NCBI RefSeq assembly: GCF_000378385.1
Contig: NZ_KB899660.1
Coordinates: 868,001-932,000, forward strand
Direction: 5' to 3'
DNA length: 64,000 bases
Source of the DNA: Paenibacillus daejeonensis DSM 15491
GTDB lineage: Bacteria > Bacillota > Bacilli > Paenibacillales > Paenibacillaceae
Shown here: in pieces, positions 16,863 to 25,507 of the stretch
Layout: every line of letters starts with the position of its first letter
Position numbering within the stretch: position 1 is the first letter of the stretch
Made by a program: the position numbers and the translations under genes
The notes under the pieces: generated by a model
Database searches by the model: none
What the model was told of the DNA's origin: nothing
What the model saw: only the letters and a program-made list of their open reading frames with translations

Positions 16863-19136
16863 CTAGCGTGACGAGTTGGGCTTCATCTGCAGCTTGCGAT
16901 AATCCCCCGGCGTGACCCCGATAATCCGTTTAAACACCCGTCCGAAGGTAATCGCATTGGCGTACCCCACTTGAAGAGCGATCGTTCCAATCGGATCGGT
17001 TGTCTCCGAGAGCAAGTGCTCGGCACGCTCCATTCGGAGCTGAACGATGAAGTCGACAAATTTCATATTGAATTCCTCTTTGAACAGATAGCTGGCATAT
17101 TTGCCGGATATATTAAACCGGTCGCTCAAATGCTTGAGAGAAAGATCCGGGTTTTCAAAGTTCTCTTCAATGTAGGCTCTAATCTCGGTTATCATTGCCC
17201 GGTGATTCTTGGATTCGCTGTGGGCCACATAGGTACGATAAATGTCTGTCAACTGTTCCAAATATAAGTCATTGAGCTGGTCTAACGTATCCTTGGTCTC
17301 CGCCTGCCTGTTTAATTCCTGCATGACTTCCGGCGTGAAACGCTCCTGCAGCTCTTCCGAGATTTCGGATAATTCGCTGCTGAGCATATCCATCATCGTT
17401 CCCAGAATCATCCGGATTTCCTCATCCTTGAGACGATCTCGCCTCAGCTCTTCAAACAGTCGATCGATGGCTTCCCGCCAGTCGCCGCTTAGCAGCCGGA
17501 ATGCCTTGACCAGCTCGGCGCTCAGCTGCATATATTTGTACCAGGTTTTATTACTGTTGCCGGGTAGCTCCTCGCTCATGATGATGGAATGCTCGCCCAT
17601 GGCCAAACGATGTTCCAATGCCAGCATTGCGGCTTTGTAGGATGCCTGCAATCCTTCCATCCCTTGGTCGAACGAGCCTACCCCGAATCGCAGCGTCATA
17701 CGCAGATTGGATTGAATCCAGCCGCCACCCGTATCCACAAACGAACGGACACGGGCCTTGGCATCCGCATCGGCCTCACTGAAGCCCAGAATCAACCCCA
17801 TCCGATTTTCCCCAATCCACTCCGGCCAACCATGCATACCTCGATCCTGGCTTAGCTCTTGAATCACATTCATGAGGGCGAATTTCAGCGTATGCTGGTC
17901 GCGGATGGAATAATCGCTGCGGAAATGTCCGTATTGGGCAATCTCGACGACGACAAAAACGGACTGGACAATCTTCGTATCTTGCGGGAGGATTTTCAAC
18001 CTGTGCATGCGCGTGTTAATCTCTGCTGCTTCCGGCTCTCCCTGGATTAGATCATAAAATAACTGCCTTCTGCTTGCTTGCAGGCTCTCGTTCTGCCGCT
18101 TCTCAAAATCCGCACTTTGCTCGATCAGGCTCTCCAGCGTACGATCAATCATGGACAGTTCATCCATTTTGCGTCCGACCTCTCCCCGATTCATCTGAAT
18201 CGACTCAATGCGATTCAACATGATGCGGATCGGTCGATAGTTCTTGCGTGTAATGTAGATGATGTACAATATCGCGAGTAGTACCGTGACGATGCCTATG
18301 ACAATCCACACATAAGAAATGACAGAAACCCAGAGGAACAGCTGGCCAGCCGTGCTGCCGCTGACGAACTCCCATCCGAGCGTATCAAACTGCTGACGAT
18401 TCAATACTCTTCCGTCGGGCTCATCCTTCTCAAAGCTGCTGGCCCCATGGGTTGAAAAAATCGGCTCTCCATGACGATCCATAATACTGAGGAATGACAG
18501 CTCATTGTTGTTCATCGTCCGAATCATCTGCTCAATGGCGTACATATCGAGATTGATTACAACAAGGCCCCCATTGCCAAAAGGCAGCGGTTGTCTTTTA
18601 TACATGGACAAGACCTGCTTCACGCGGTTCGGCGAACGCTCTTGATAATCCCTTAGCTCCGACCACCCATCGAAGGCTGGATTCTCCAGCGCTTGCAGAA
18701 TAAACGCTCGGTCCGAGTAAAATGCCAGCGGAAACAAGCCGTCCTGAGTTAACACTGTTTCGTCTTCCGCCCGATACAAGTAGACTGAATCGATAAGTGT
18801 CTCTCCTGCCGCCAACGTGCGCAGACTATCCGCAACATCGTAGATGATCTCAACATCCTGTTCGGTCTGGGAGACACTCAGGAATTGTTGAAAGCGATTA
18901 TTTTTTTGGACGACCTCGAGCAGGTTCATTTCAATATCTACCAAAGATCTGGATAAGCGATCAATTGTATATTCCGTTGTAATTCGGTCGGCTTTGACCG
19001 TTTCTTTGTGAGAAATATCCGTTACTATGATAAACGATAGAAAAATCAGGATCGTCACAGTGATCAGGAAGATCGGAAAATAAGAAAACAGCATCTGGCG
19101 GTACCAGTTGTTCTTCAGCAAGTGAATCCCCCTCAT
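16863..19136 (-). CDS. Membrane-bound AraC-family sensor-regulator of the importer
   Basis: One-component membrane regulator of 757 residues. Membrane segment 1 (about 13-38) and segment 2 (about 275-300) flank an extracellular sensor domain of about 240 residues. A cytoplasmic linker follows, then a C-terminal AraC helix-turn-helix pair (about 655-757: PDLSLKHLSDRFNISGKYAS and a second half ending GVTPGDYRKLQ). Such proteins stand next to LplABC importers in Paenibacillus and probably activate them on sensing extracellular sugar. It is transcribed towards the binding-protein gene with a 239-bp gap. Its own promoter overlaps the iol-type operator, suggesting a hierarchy with the LacI-family repressor. 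Confidence 0.9.
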   Translation of the reverse strand: MRGIHLLKNNWYRQMLFSYFPIFLITVTILIFLSFIIVTDISHKETVKADRITTEYTIDRLSRSLVDIEMNLLEVVQKNNRFQQFLSVSQTEQDVEIIYDVADSLRTLAAGETLIDSVYLYRAEDETVLTQDGLFPLAFYSDRAFILQALENPAFDGWSELRDYQERSPNRVKQVLSMYKRQPLPFGNGGLVVINLDMYAIEQMIRTMNNNELSFLSIMDRHGEPIFSTHGASSFEKDEPDGRVLNRQQFDTLGWEFVSGSTAGQLFLWVSVISYVWIVIGIVTVLLAILYIIYITRKNYRPIRIMLNRIESIQMNRGEVGRKMDELSMIDRTLESLIEQSADFEKRQNESLQASRRQLFYDLIQGEPEAAEINTRMHRLKILPQDTKIVQSVFVVVEIAQYGHFRSDYSIRDQHTLKFALMNVIQELSQDRGMHGWPEWIGENRMGLILGFSEADADAKARVRSFVDTGGGWIQSNLRMTLRFGVGSFDQGMEGLQASYKAAMLALEHRLAMGEHSIIMSEELPGNSNKTWYKYMQLSAELVKAFRLLSGDWREAIDRLFEELRRDRLKDEEIRMILGTMMDMLSSELSEISEELQERFTPEVMQELNRQAETKDTLDQLNDLYLEQLTDIYRTYVAHSESKNHRAMITEIRAYIEENFENPDLSLKHLSDRFNISGKYASYLFKEEFNMKFVDFIVQLRMERAEHLLSETTDPIGTIALQVGYANAITFGRVFKRIIGVTPGDYRKLQMKPNSSR

Positions 19137-19161
19137 CCAAATGACAGATGGCGCCAGTAGG

Positions 19162-19205
19162 GTAAGCGCTTACTCTAGTGTAAAACAATTAAGGGGAAGA
19201 AGCAA
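19162..19205 (-). promoter_or_regulatory. Promoter with LacI-type operator for the AraC sensor gene
   Basis: On the minus strand a -35 TTGCTT (19200-19205) and a -10 TACACT (19177-19182) are 17 bp apart. The palindrome GTAAGCGCTTAC (19162-19173) follows directly downstream of the -10, at the expected transcript start. It shares TAAGCGCTTA with the iolD operator. Confidence 0.65.
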
Positions 19206-19363
19206 CCAGGAGACGTGAGGTTTTTTTACGGGGCCGGGTCACGGCGATTATAGCAGAACGAGGGAACGGGGCTCAACCCCCGAAATATGGTAGGGGCGGG
19301 CGGAAGGTCAAGTTTAGGTGCTAAGGCTTCGGTAAAGCGTTAGCGCCGCATAATATTACCATG

Positions 19364-19389
19364 AAAAAAGCGGTGCTGAATAGCACCGC
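19364..19389 (-). terminator. Terminator of the 455-aa secreted protein gene
   Basis: A perfect 8-bp stem (GCGGTGCT/AGCACCGC) with a 4-nt loop is followed on the minus strand by six T. It lies 16 bp after the stop. Confidence 0.92.
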
Positions 19390-19404
19390 CTGATTGGTAT
19401 GAGA

Positions 19405-20772
19405 TTACAGGGATTCACCATGCAGGTAGTTGAAGAACGGCTTGTCTACCCAGAATTGGTAAGGTGTGATGATTGCTTCCGGATCAATTGCTTTGAAGCC
19501 TTCCACGACGCGCTCGGAGTCTTCATTTAGCGAGAACGGATGCACGCTGTATGTGCTGTCTGGATCAGTAATCAGGTTATTGGTGATCACTTCGTAGTCC
19601 GCCAGCTCGGTTTCGGAGAAATAGAGCGGCTGCCACCACGATCCATGAATCAGACCTTGCTGATCTGCAGCATTCTTCTTGGCATACGTAAGGATGACAT
19701 CTTGGAACGCCGCTTTATCAGCCGCATTGTCAAATTCGAATACCAGATCATACTCCAGCGAGAAGGCAATGTAGTTTCCATTTTCGATTTGTATAACGTT
19801 TGGACCCGGGTCGCCCCACTCTGCCAAATGCAGGAATGCAGAGGTTTTTGGCTCATATTGCACTTTGGCATTCAGGTGCTCACTCTTCAGCAGACCCACC
19901 AGTTGGATGGCATGCTTCAGATTGGAATGACCATAAGTCAGAGTCAGCTCAGGAATAAAGTTAGCATCATAGCGGGAATCTTTGATATTGTAGCCGGTAA
20001 CCAGCTCTTGCTCGAGTGCTTCGTTCACCAAAGCTTGCAGCTTCGGTGCTTCGAACAGATCTGCTGTTTTGTTAGCCGTCTGAAGCTTCGCTGCAATGTC
20101 TTGGTCATATACATAACCAATGTACTGCTTGTACAGGCCTTTGTTGATCAGTACTTGACCAAGCAAGCTGTTGACCAGGGATTCGCTAGCTGTATGATGA
20201 GGTTTGTAGTTGGCATGCCATGTCGCAGGTAGCAGGCCAGTATCCACTGCTGCAGCCAACTCTTGCGCCATGTTCTTGCTCAGCTCGCCGCTTTTCACAC
20301 CCAGTTTCGCCAAGACTTGATTCACTTTCGCATCCGGATACGAGTAAGCCAACTCCTTGAGACCAGCTGCACGGATCGCAATCGAAACCGCTACGCTGTT
20401 CGTCAGTGTCTGGTTGGCTTGGATAGCCGGGCCAGAGAGGATGCCCTGCTGGTACAGTGCAGCTGCATCAGCAAAAAGCGGATGGGTCGATGTCAAATCC
20501 GAGAAGACCGCTTCTTCGCCAGACGGAGTCAAGCTCAGAATATCAGCGACAGCAGCAATGAACTGGCCTTTGGTGACCGTGCCTTGCAGGCTAACGTCAT
20601 ATTTGGATTGCAGGAACTGCTGGTACTGCGATGGTCCTTCGGCATAAGCCTGCTGCGAAGCGTGAATTGCCACTGGCTCGGCGGCAAATGCAGCGGTGGA
20701 AGAGAACATCAGGGTTGCGGAGAGTGCGACAGCGGTGAGCCATTTTGGTGAGAAACGCGGTGAATGAGTCAA
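19405..20772 (-). CDS. Secreted protein with degenerate SLH-like repeats, function unknown
   Basis: 455 residues with a clear signal peptide (cleavage near AAFAAEP, about residue 30). Residues ~50-200 show degenerate SLH-like units (VTKGQFIAAVADILSL; VFSDLTSTHPLFADAAALYQQGILSG), suggesting wall or S-layer association. The C-terminal ~230 residues (SLEYDLVFEFDNAADKAAFQDVI; GSWWQPLYFSETELADYEVI) match no family I know. It is a single-gene unit with its own terminator. Confidence 0.75.
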   Translation of the reverse strand: MTHSPRFSPKWLTAVALSATLMFSSTAAFAAEPVAIHASQQAYAEGPSQYQQFLQSKYDVSLQGTVTKGQFIAAVADILSLTPSGEEAVFSDLTSTHPLFADAAALYQQGILSGPAIQANQTLTNSVAVSIAIRAAGLKELAYSYPDAKVNQVLAKLGVKSGELSKNMAQELAAAVDTGLLPATWHANYKPHHTASESLVNSLLGQVLINKGLYKQYIGYVYDQDIAAKLQTANKTADLFEAPKLQALVNEALEQELVTGYNIKDSRYDANFIPELTLTYGHSNLKHAIQLVGLLKSEHLNAKVQYEPKTSAFLHLAEWGDPGPNVIQIENGNYIAFSLEYDLVFEFDNAADKAAFQDVILTYAKKNAADQQGLIHGSWWQPLYFSETELADYEVITNNLITDPDSTYSVHPFSLNEDSERVVEGFKAIDPEAIITPYQFWVDKPFFNYLHGESL

Positions 20773-20969
20773 CTAGGATACCCCCATCATCATGTAATAA
20801 TCCCGATCCTTTTCGTCGGATAAAGATAATAATGAAGTATATGATGAATCTGGAAGGGTGTCAATGGCAATAAAATGCCATTGGTTTGGTCGAAATGGAT
20901 GGGTGCGTTTACAAAACCTAAACTTAGGGTATGCTGCGCAAAAACAGCACACATACAATTATGAATCCC

Positions 20970-21250
20970 GCCTGGTGGCATGGGAACGCTCATTTAGGTG
21001 CACATTGGCACTTATTTCCCGCCTATTGGTGGGGGAACGCTCATTCAGGTGCACTTTGTTACTTATTTCGCGCCTGATGGTGAGATCGAGCTCATTCAGG
21101 TGCACTTTGTTACTTATTTCGCGCCTGATGGCGGGATCGAGCTCATTCAGATGCACTTTGTTACTTATTTCGCGCCTGATGGCGGGATCGAGCTCATTCA
21201 GGTGCACTTTGTTACTTATTTCGCGCCTGGTGGCGGGGGACGCTCAATAG
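20970..21250. repeat. 51-bp tandem repeat array (about 5.5 copies)
   Basis: The marker AGGTGCAC (AGATGCAC in one copy) recurs at 20996, 21047, 21098, 21149 and 21200, exactly 51 bp apart, with partial units at both ends. Inner units are nearly identical and the left-most ones diverge. The last unit runs into the stop codon of the ABC ATPase gene (21244). Because 51 is a multiple of three, long frames open on both strands with a 17-residue repeat, but no ribosome site precedes them. I regard this as non-coding. Confidence 0.9.
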
Positions 21251-21969
21251 CTGTCCTCCAGAAAGCGCTGGATCCGCTCATCATTGCGTCCGGAGGATTC
21301 GGCTAGCAGCTCGGTCAAGCTACCGCCCTGCTCGCGGAGCTCGTCGATCTGTACATCCGCCTTCAACCGGCCGTGATGGAGAACGATGGCACGGTCGATG
21401 ACATTCTCGATTTCGCTGATCAGATGGGTGGCAATGAGAAGGGTCTGGTCTTCACGCAGACCCGATACGGCCAGCTGTATGAATTCTTTGCGGCTCAACA
21501 GATCCTTGCCCTGGAAGGGTTCATCCATTAGAATAAGCCGGGCGGATTTGGCGAGGCCCGCGCTGATCTCCACCTTCAGCTTTTGTCCCTTGGAGAAGGT
21601 ACGCAGCTTGCGGGTTTCGGGAATCTCATAAAATGCTAGCAAACGATCGTAACGAACCAGATCGAAGCGTGGAAAAAAACCTGCCAGATAGGCGCCGTAT
21701 TCCCTCGGGGTCATGTGCGGAAAAAAGCTGCCCTCTTCACTAATGTAGGCCATCTCACTATAGTGCTCCTGTGGACTGCCGCCCAGCACCTTGATCTCTC
21801 CACTGCTCAGCTCGGTGATACCCATGATCGTCTTGAGCAAGGTCGTTTTCCCGCTTCCGTTTGCGCCGAGCACCCCAACGATTTCGCCTGCACCAATATT
21901 CAGCTGCTCCAAATAAAACGCGACACCTGTACCTGGATATCGTTTCTCCATATAGCTTCCTTGAATCAT
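21244..21969 (-). CDS. ABC transporter ATP-binding protein
   Basis: Drives the GntR-controlled ABC system upstream. 241 residues with Walker A GANGSGKTT, a signature-like LRTFSKGQKLKVEISAGL and Walker B LILMDEPFQG followed by the H-loop region ATHLISEI. It is similar in kind to YtrB/EcsA-type exporters. Its ATG overlaps the stop of the preceding gene (ATGA), indicating coupling. The stop lies in the first unit of the 51-bp repeat array. Confidence 0.92.
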   Translation of the reverse strand: MIQGSYMEKRYPGTGVAFYLEQLNIGAGEIVGVLGANGSGKTTLLKTIMGITELSSGEIKVLGGSPQEHYSEMAYISEEGSFFPHMTPREYGAYLAGFFPRFDLVRYDRLLAFYEIPETRKLRTFSKGQKLKVEISAGLAKSARLILMDEPFQGKDLLSRKEFIQLAVSGLREDQTLLIATHLISEIENVIDRAIVLHHGRLKADVQIDELREQGGSLTELLAESSGRNDERIQRFLEDSY

Positions 21970-23285
21970 GGTCTTCCCTCCTCTCCCGCCTTCTGAATGT
22001 CAATCCGCTCCAGCGTACGATTGGAAGACGTGTCGCCGACAAGCCCCCGATCGGGCATCTGATAGACGGTTTGGAAGCTGTCTCCGATTACTTTACCCGT
22101 CAGTTCACCGGAATAGATACGCTCACCAGATTCGTAGACATAGATAGCGACTTGATGAGGTTGACCGTGAATACTCATAACTCCCGGTATGCCGGATTCG
22201 ATAGCCTCATAGCGAATCAGGTACTGTCTGCCATGATGCCAGCTCATGTGGGCCACTGCCTTGGTAGCGAATTGTCGCTCAGGCTTCATTTCCTCAGTAG
22301 ACAGCCCTAATAATGAAATGCCGTCCGATACATCCAGACTGATCACGGTCGTATCCAACAGTCCAGCATCTCTGCCATTCGTAATAAAATAAAGATGCAG
22401 CATGTCCGCCGATTCATCAGCAACAACTTCATAGTTATATCGATAGCTGAAGCCGCTTGGTGCAGTTTCGCCAAACCGGACGGCGTCAATTGTTGCCTTG
22501 CCCAATTCCTGGCCGGTAGCTGGATCATATCCTGTTGCAGTCAGTACGCCATTCTCCGAGGTTATCAGCACGAGTTGATCCCCAACGGCTTCAAGACCGA
22601 TGATTTCAACGGTAGTACCATTACTGGAATCTGCTGCATTACCATCCAACACAATCTCAGCCACCTTGCGGTTTTCTGCTGATTCTCCTCGGCGCACCAT
22701 ATCTTCTGTAATAAAAGCCAATTCATAAATAGACGTGGAACCAGTATAGTCTATCGTTGTCGGTAAAATATAATAAACACTTTCTCCGATATGCGTAATC
22801 CCATACTCAACCGGGTTCGTAAAAGTCCGCCCCATGACAGCTCCTTTAATTGGCGTATATCGCATTTCTGGTCTAATAGTCGCTGTTCCATAGGAAATCC
22901 CATTTAATTGATCCTCACGCGTGATAATATGCTCATCAATATAGTCCTGCACACGAATCTGAGAATTCCCCATCCAATAGGTGAAAAAACTCGTCCCATA
23001 ACGCCAAGGCTCCAGTGCCCTTGCCAGCGGATAAATCTCCGTCGATGCCGTACTTCCATAATTCGAGATGGTGAAGTCCGTCTTGTGATAGCTGTCGCCA
23101 AACGTTCCGTTTATCACCAGCCCCTCTAGCACTTCCGGGTCCCCAGACAAGTGGCGGATTGTGACCATCGGACGCTCCCGGTCCGCTTGGAGTGGAAAGT
23201 ATAGCAGGGCTGAACCCAATCCAATGGCTAGCAAAACGATGAGTACAAGGTGAAACTTAAGGTGCTGTTTTATGGTGTCCATCAT
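21966..23285 (-). CDS. Membrane-anchored extracytoplasmic protein of the ABC operon, family unknown
   Basis: 439 residues with one N-terminal membrane segment (about 9-30), then a large beta-rich domain outside the cell. Repeated segments (GDQLVLITSENGVLTATGYDP; DTTVISLDVSDGISLLGLS) look like propeller blades. Ribosome site AAGGAGGGA. It sits between permease and ATPase genes and overlaps the ATPase start, so it is probably a ligand-sensing or accessory subunit of that transporter. I do not recognise the family. Confidence 0.7.
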   Translation of the reverse strand: MMDTIKQHLKFHLVLIVLLAIGLGSALLYFPLQADRERPMVTIRHLSGDPEVLEGLVINGTFGDSYHKTDFTISNYGSTASTEIYPLARALEPWRYGTSFFTYWMGNSQIRVQDYIDEHIITREDQLNGISYGTATIRPEMRYTPIKGAVMGRTFTNPVEYGITHIGESVYYILPTTIDYTGSTSIYELAFITEDMVRRGESAENRKVAEIVLDGNAADSSNGTTVEIIGLEAVGDQLVLITSENGVLTATGYDPATGQELGKATIDAVRFGETAPSGFSYRYNYEVVADESADMLHLYFITNGRDAGLLDTTVISLDVSDGISLLGLSTEEMKPERQFATKAVAHMSWHHGRQYLIRYEAIESGIPGVMSIHGQPHQVAIYVYESGERIYSGELTGKVIGDSFQTVYQMPDRGLVGDTSSNRTLERIDIQKAGEEGRP

Positions 23286-23311
23286 GACTTATCTCCCTCC
23301 TTGATGTGGCC

Positions 23312-24088
23312 TCATGCAATTGCACGTCTGCGGACAAGCCTGCTGCCCAGTATGATGAATAGAACCGCTAGCCCTAACAAGACCAAGCTTCCCAAGTATA
23401 CCCGGCTGAAGCCAATCTCCCCGTAGAAGGGGTCGGAAGTCCGGACACGAATTTCACGGACAAAAAAGAACAAGGCTGGCAGAAGCAGCGGCAGTCCGCC
23501 GAACCGCCTGCTCCGCTCGCACAACAGAACATAGAACAAGCCTGATAACAGGACGAGCGCCAGACTCACACTGGAGAGTACGCCCTCCCACGTCATGGGC
23601 AGGAGCAAGCGCAAGAAGGAGGAGCGAATGACAGCCATCAACCAGCCGCCCGCCCATGTCCAATCCTCGCTGCTATATCGCTGGATCGCCCCCTGGACCA
23701 GACTGTAACCCAGTCGCATCCCCAGAACATAAGACACCACAAATAGCATTAGGGCCACCGCATAGGCTGTCAGCTTGCTCCAATAGACGGCAGAAGCTCG
23801 TATCGGCAAGGTCAGTAAAGTATAGATGCTTTTGCTTCCCCAATAGTTGCCGTACAGATTAAGTGCGAATAATCCCATCAACAAGATCAGCAGCATGGCA
23901 AAAGCAACAACGCTCCCCGAGGCGGCGTACAGCTCCTCAAAACGCATCAGCGCAGTTTCGCGTGACATGGAGCTCACGGTAAGCTGCAGCAATAACAGCT
24001 GAATGCCGACGCCTAACCCGCAGAGGAAAAGTAACCCCCACATCATCGATTGCAGTTCTGTATTTAGCAGCCGATAGTATCCCTTCAT
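23312..24088 (-). CDS. ABC transporter membrane subunit (YtrC/D-like)
   Basis: 258 residues with about six hydrophobic segments (LLFLCGLGVGIQLLLLQLTV; VVAFAMLLILLMGLFALNLYG; others). I use the second start (MKGYYRLLNTELQSMM): it has a GAAGAAGGG site 6-7 nt upstream, while the earlier in-frame ATG lies in the operator-like sequence and has no site. It is the membrane part of the GntR-regulated exporter. Confidence 0.82.
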   Translation of the reverse strand: MKGYYRLLNTELQSMMWGLLFLCGLGVGIQLLLLQLTVSSMSRETALMRFEELYAASGSVVAFAMLLILLMGLFALNLYGNYWGSKSIYTLLTLPIRASAVYWSKLTAYAVALMLFVVSYVLGMRLGYSLVQGAIQRYSSEDWTWAGGWLMAVIRSSFLRLLLPMTWEGVLSSVSLALVLLSGLFYVLLCERSRRFGGLPLLLPALFFFVREIRVRTSDPFYGEIGFSRVYLGSLVLLGLAVLFIILGSRLVRRRAIA

Positions 24089-24106
24089 GAACGAACCCTT
24101 CTTCCA

Positions 24107-24126
24107 TGTATTATATAAGTAGTACA
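24107..24126. promoter_or_regulatory. Second GntR-type operator between regulator and permease genes
   Basis: TGTATTA and TAGTACA, separated by 6 bp, match the operator at 24621-24644 (same half-sites and spacing, one mismatch). It lies just upstream of the permease ribosome site. Confidence 0.55.
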
Positions 24127-24187
24127 CGTTAGTCATACAAATAAAAATGCAGATCGGCAGTGGTTTGTTGCGTCACCGCATCAGTGA

Positions 24188-24592
24188 TTACTCCTTGCGA
24201 CCTGCATCGTCTTCTCTCTCACGGTCCCACAGCTCGCTGACCAGTTCAACAACCCGCTTGAAGGAGAGGTTAATTTCCTGGGCAGACTGTATAAATTCTG
24301 TCACCAGCTCGTGCGTTAACTCATTCTCGATGGTTTCTCTGATTTGTTCATCTACATAGATGACACTGCCTTGATTGCCTACCGTATGTACATAGCCTTC
24401 GTCCTCCATCAGCTTGAACGCTTTTTGCACCGTATTGGGATTGATCTGCAGCTGAGCGGCAATCTCCCGCCTGGAGGGCAGCCGGTCACCAGACTGTGCC
24501 TCACCAAGCAGAATCTGTCGCTTCACGTGCAGAGCAGCCTGCAGATAGACCGGATCCCGTGTATTCAACTTTAGACCATAAAAGCTAAGCAT
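24188..24592 (-). CDS. GntR-family regulator (YtrA type)
   Basis: Short GntR repressor of 134 residues from the ATG at 24592; a GTG 12 bp earlier is possible. The winged helix (DPVYLQAALHVKRQILLGEAQ ... LPSRREIAAQLQINPNTVQKAFKLMEDEGYV) is followed by a short helical tail, as in YtrA proteins that control ABC exporters induced by cell-wall stress. It is the first gene of the operon and has a near-perfect palindrome over its own promoter, so autorepression is likely. Confidence 0.9.
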   Translation of the reverse strand: MLSFYGLKLNTRDPVYLQAALHVKRQILLGEAQSGDRLPSRREIAAQLQINPNTVQKAFKLMEDEGYVHTVGNQGSVIYVDEQIRETIENELTHELVTEFIQSAQEINLSFKRVVELVSELWDREREDDAGRKE

Positions 24593-24620
24593 CCGAGCTA
24601 TCACCTGCTTTCATCCTATG

Positions 24621-24655
24621 CGTGTATTATCACAGTAATACACGAGGTTTGTCAA
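24621..24655 (-). promoter_or_regulatory. Promoter and GntR operator of the ABC operon
   Basis: On the minus strand a consensus TTGACA (24650-24655) and GATAAT (24626-24631) are 18 bp apart. The inverted repeat CGTGTATTA-6 bp-TAATACACG (24621-24644) covers the -10 and spacer, the usual position for repression by YtrA-type regulators. Confidence 0.8.
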
Positions 24656-24661
24656 GCATGC

Positions 24662-24700
24662 AAAAAAGGCCCGGACTTCCCGCATGAGGAAATCTGAGCC
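24662..24700 (-). terminator. Terminator of the CBS-domain gene
   Basis: A 13-bp imperfect stem with G-U pairs (GGCTCAGATTTCC with GGAAGTCCGGGCC on the minus strand) is followed by six T, 19 bp after the stop. Confidence 0.75.
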
Positions 24701-24718
24701 AGTAGCAGCGATAACCGC

Positions 24719-25150
24719 CTAGTGGAATGTAGAATTGTGATGCTCGGAAATTTCATTCAGCGCCTGACCGGCTTCATTGACGAAAATCTCGCGTACCGCC
24801 AAGTCGCCCAGTGAAACAACACCCAGCAGATGGCCATTCTCCACGATTGGCAGACGGCGGATTTGCTCGGATGCCATGATGGAAGCCGCTTCGTCAACGC
24901 TTAGGCTTGGTTCAGCAGTTCGGATGTCCTTGGACACGAATTCACCGATCGCCTTGCTTGGGTCGTGACTCTCGGCACAACAGCGGATGACCAAATCACG
25001 GTCAGTGATGACGCCAATCAGCTTGGACTGATCCGTTACGGGAATAAATCCGATGTCGTGGGATTTCATTAATTGTGCCACTTCCTGAATGGAACTGTTC
25101 ATTGAGGCGGTTACGCACTCTTGAGACATAATATCAGCGATTGTACGCAT
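24719..25150 (-). CDS. CBS-domain pair protein
   Basis: 143 residues made of two CBS motifs (about 8-60 and 73-125) and little else; such stand-alone pairs bind adenine nucleotides or NADH and modulate partners. Typical features are VTDQSKLIGVITDRDLVIR and IVENGHLLGVVSLGDLAVR. It resembles the stress-related YkuL/YhcV group. Single gene with its own terminator, divergent from the DUF2905 gene. Confidence 0.9.
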   Translation of the reverse strand: MRTIADIMSQECVTASMNSSIQEVAQLMKSHDIGFIPVTDQSKLIGVITDRDLVIRCCAESHDPSKAIGEFVSKDIRTAEPSLSVDEAASIMASEQIRRLPIVENGHLLGVVSLGDLAVREIFVNEAGQALNEISEHHNSTFH

Positions 25151-25282
25151 ACTAAATTCCTCCTTCTCGTTTTGACCTGTTTAGGCTGTCCGCCCCCATG
25201 CGGTTTTATGCAGGGCAACCCTCAGCATGACAAGAGAAGGGTAATCTTGGTACAATGACAGGAAAACGGAGGTGAAGCAGCA

Positions 25283-25504
25283 GTGAATTCATTCCCGAAG
25301 CTTCTGATCGGTGCCGGGGTCATCCTCGTCGTTATTGGGCTGATCTGGATGGTAGGCGGCCGTTTCTTCAACCTCGGACGGCTACCCGGAGATGTTGCAT
25401 ACGAAAAAGGCAACGTTCGGTTCTACTTTCCGATCGTTACCTGTATCGTCATTAGTGTCGTATTGTCCCTCATCTTTTACGTCGTGCGGTTGTTCAATAA
25501 GTGA
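25283..25504 (+). CDS. DUF2905 small membrane protein
   Basis: 73 residues, starting with GTG after a good GGAGGTG site. Two membrane segments (about 8-27 and 46-69) flank the conserved LGRLPGDVAYEKGNVRFYFP loop that defines the family. Function is unknown. It converges on chrA with a 3-bp gap. Confidence 0.88.
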   Translation: MNSFPKLLIGAGVILVVIGLIWMVGGRFFNLGRLPGDVAYEKGNVRFYFPIVTCIVISVVLSLIFYVVRLFNK

Positions 25505-25507
25505 ATC

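Noticed and set aside
19318-19350. Imperfect hairpin GCTAAGGCTT...AAGCGTTAGC as another F-F-R-R element
   Set aside because: Only a single short inverted pair resembling the element C core; no 50-bp spacing or second pair, so at most a decayed fragment.
20959-21207. 82-residue minus-strand frame with 17-residue repeats over the 51-bp array
   Set aside because: Frame is a result of a period divisible by three; frames open on the plus strand too; no ribosome site precedes the start.
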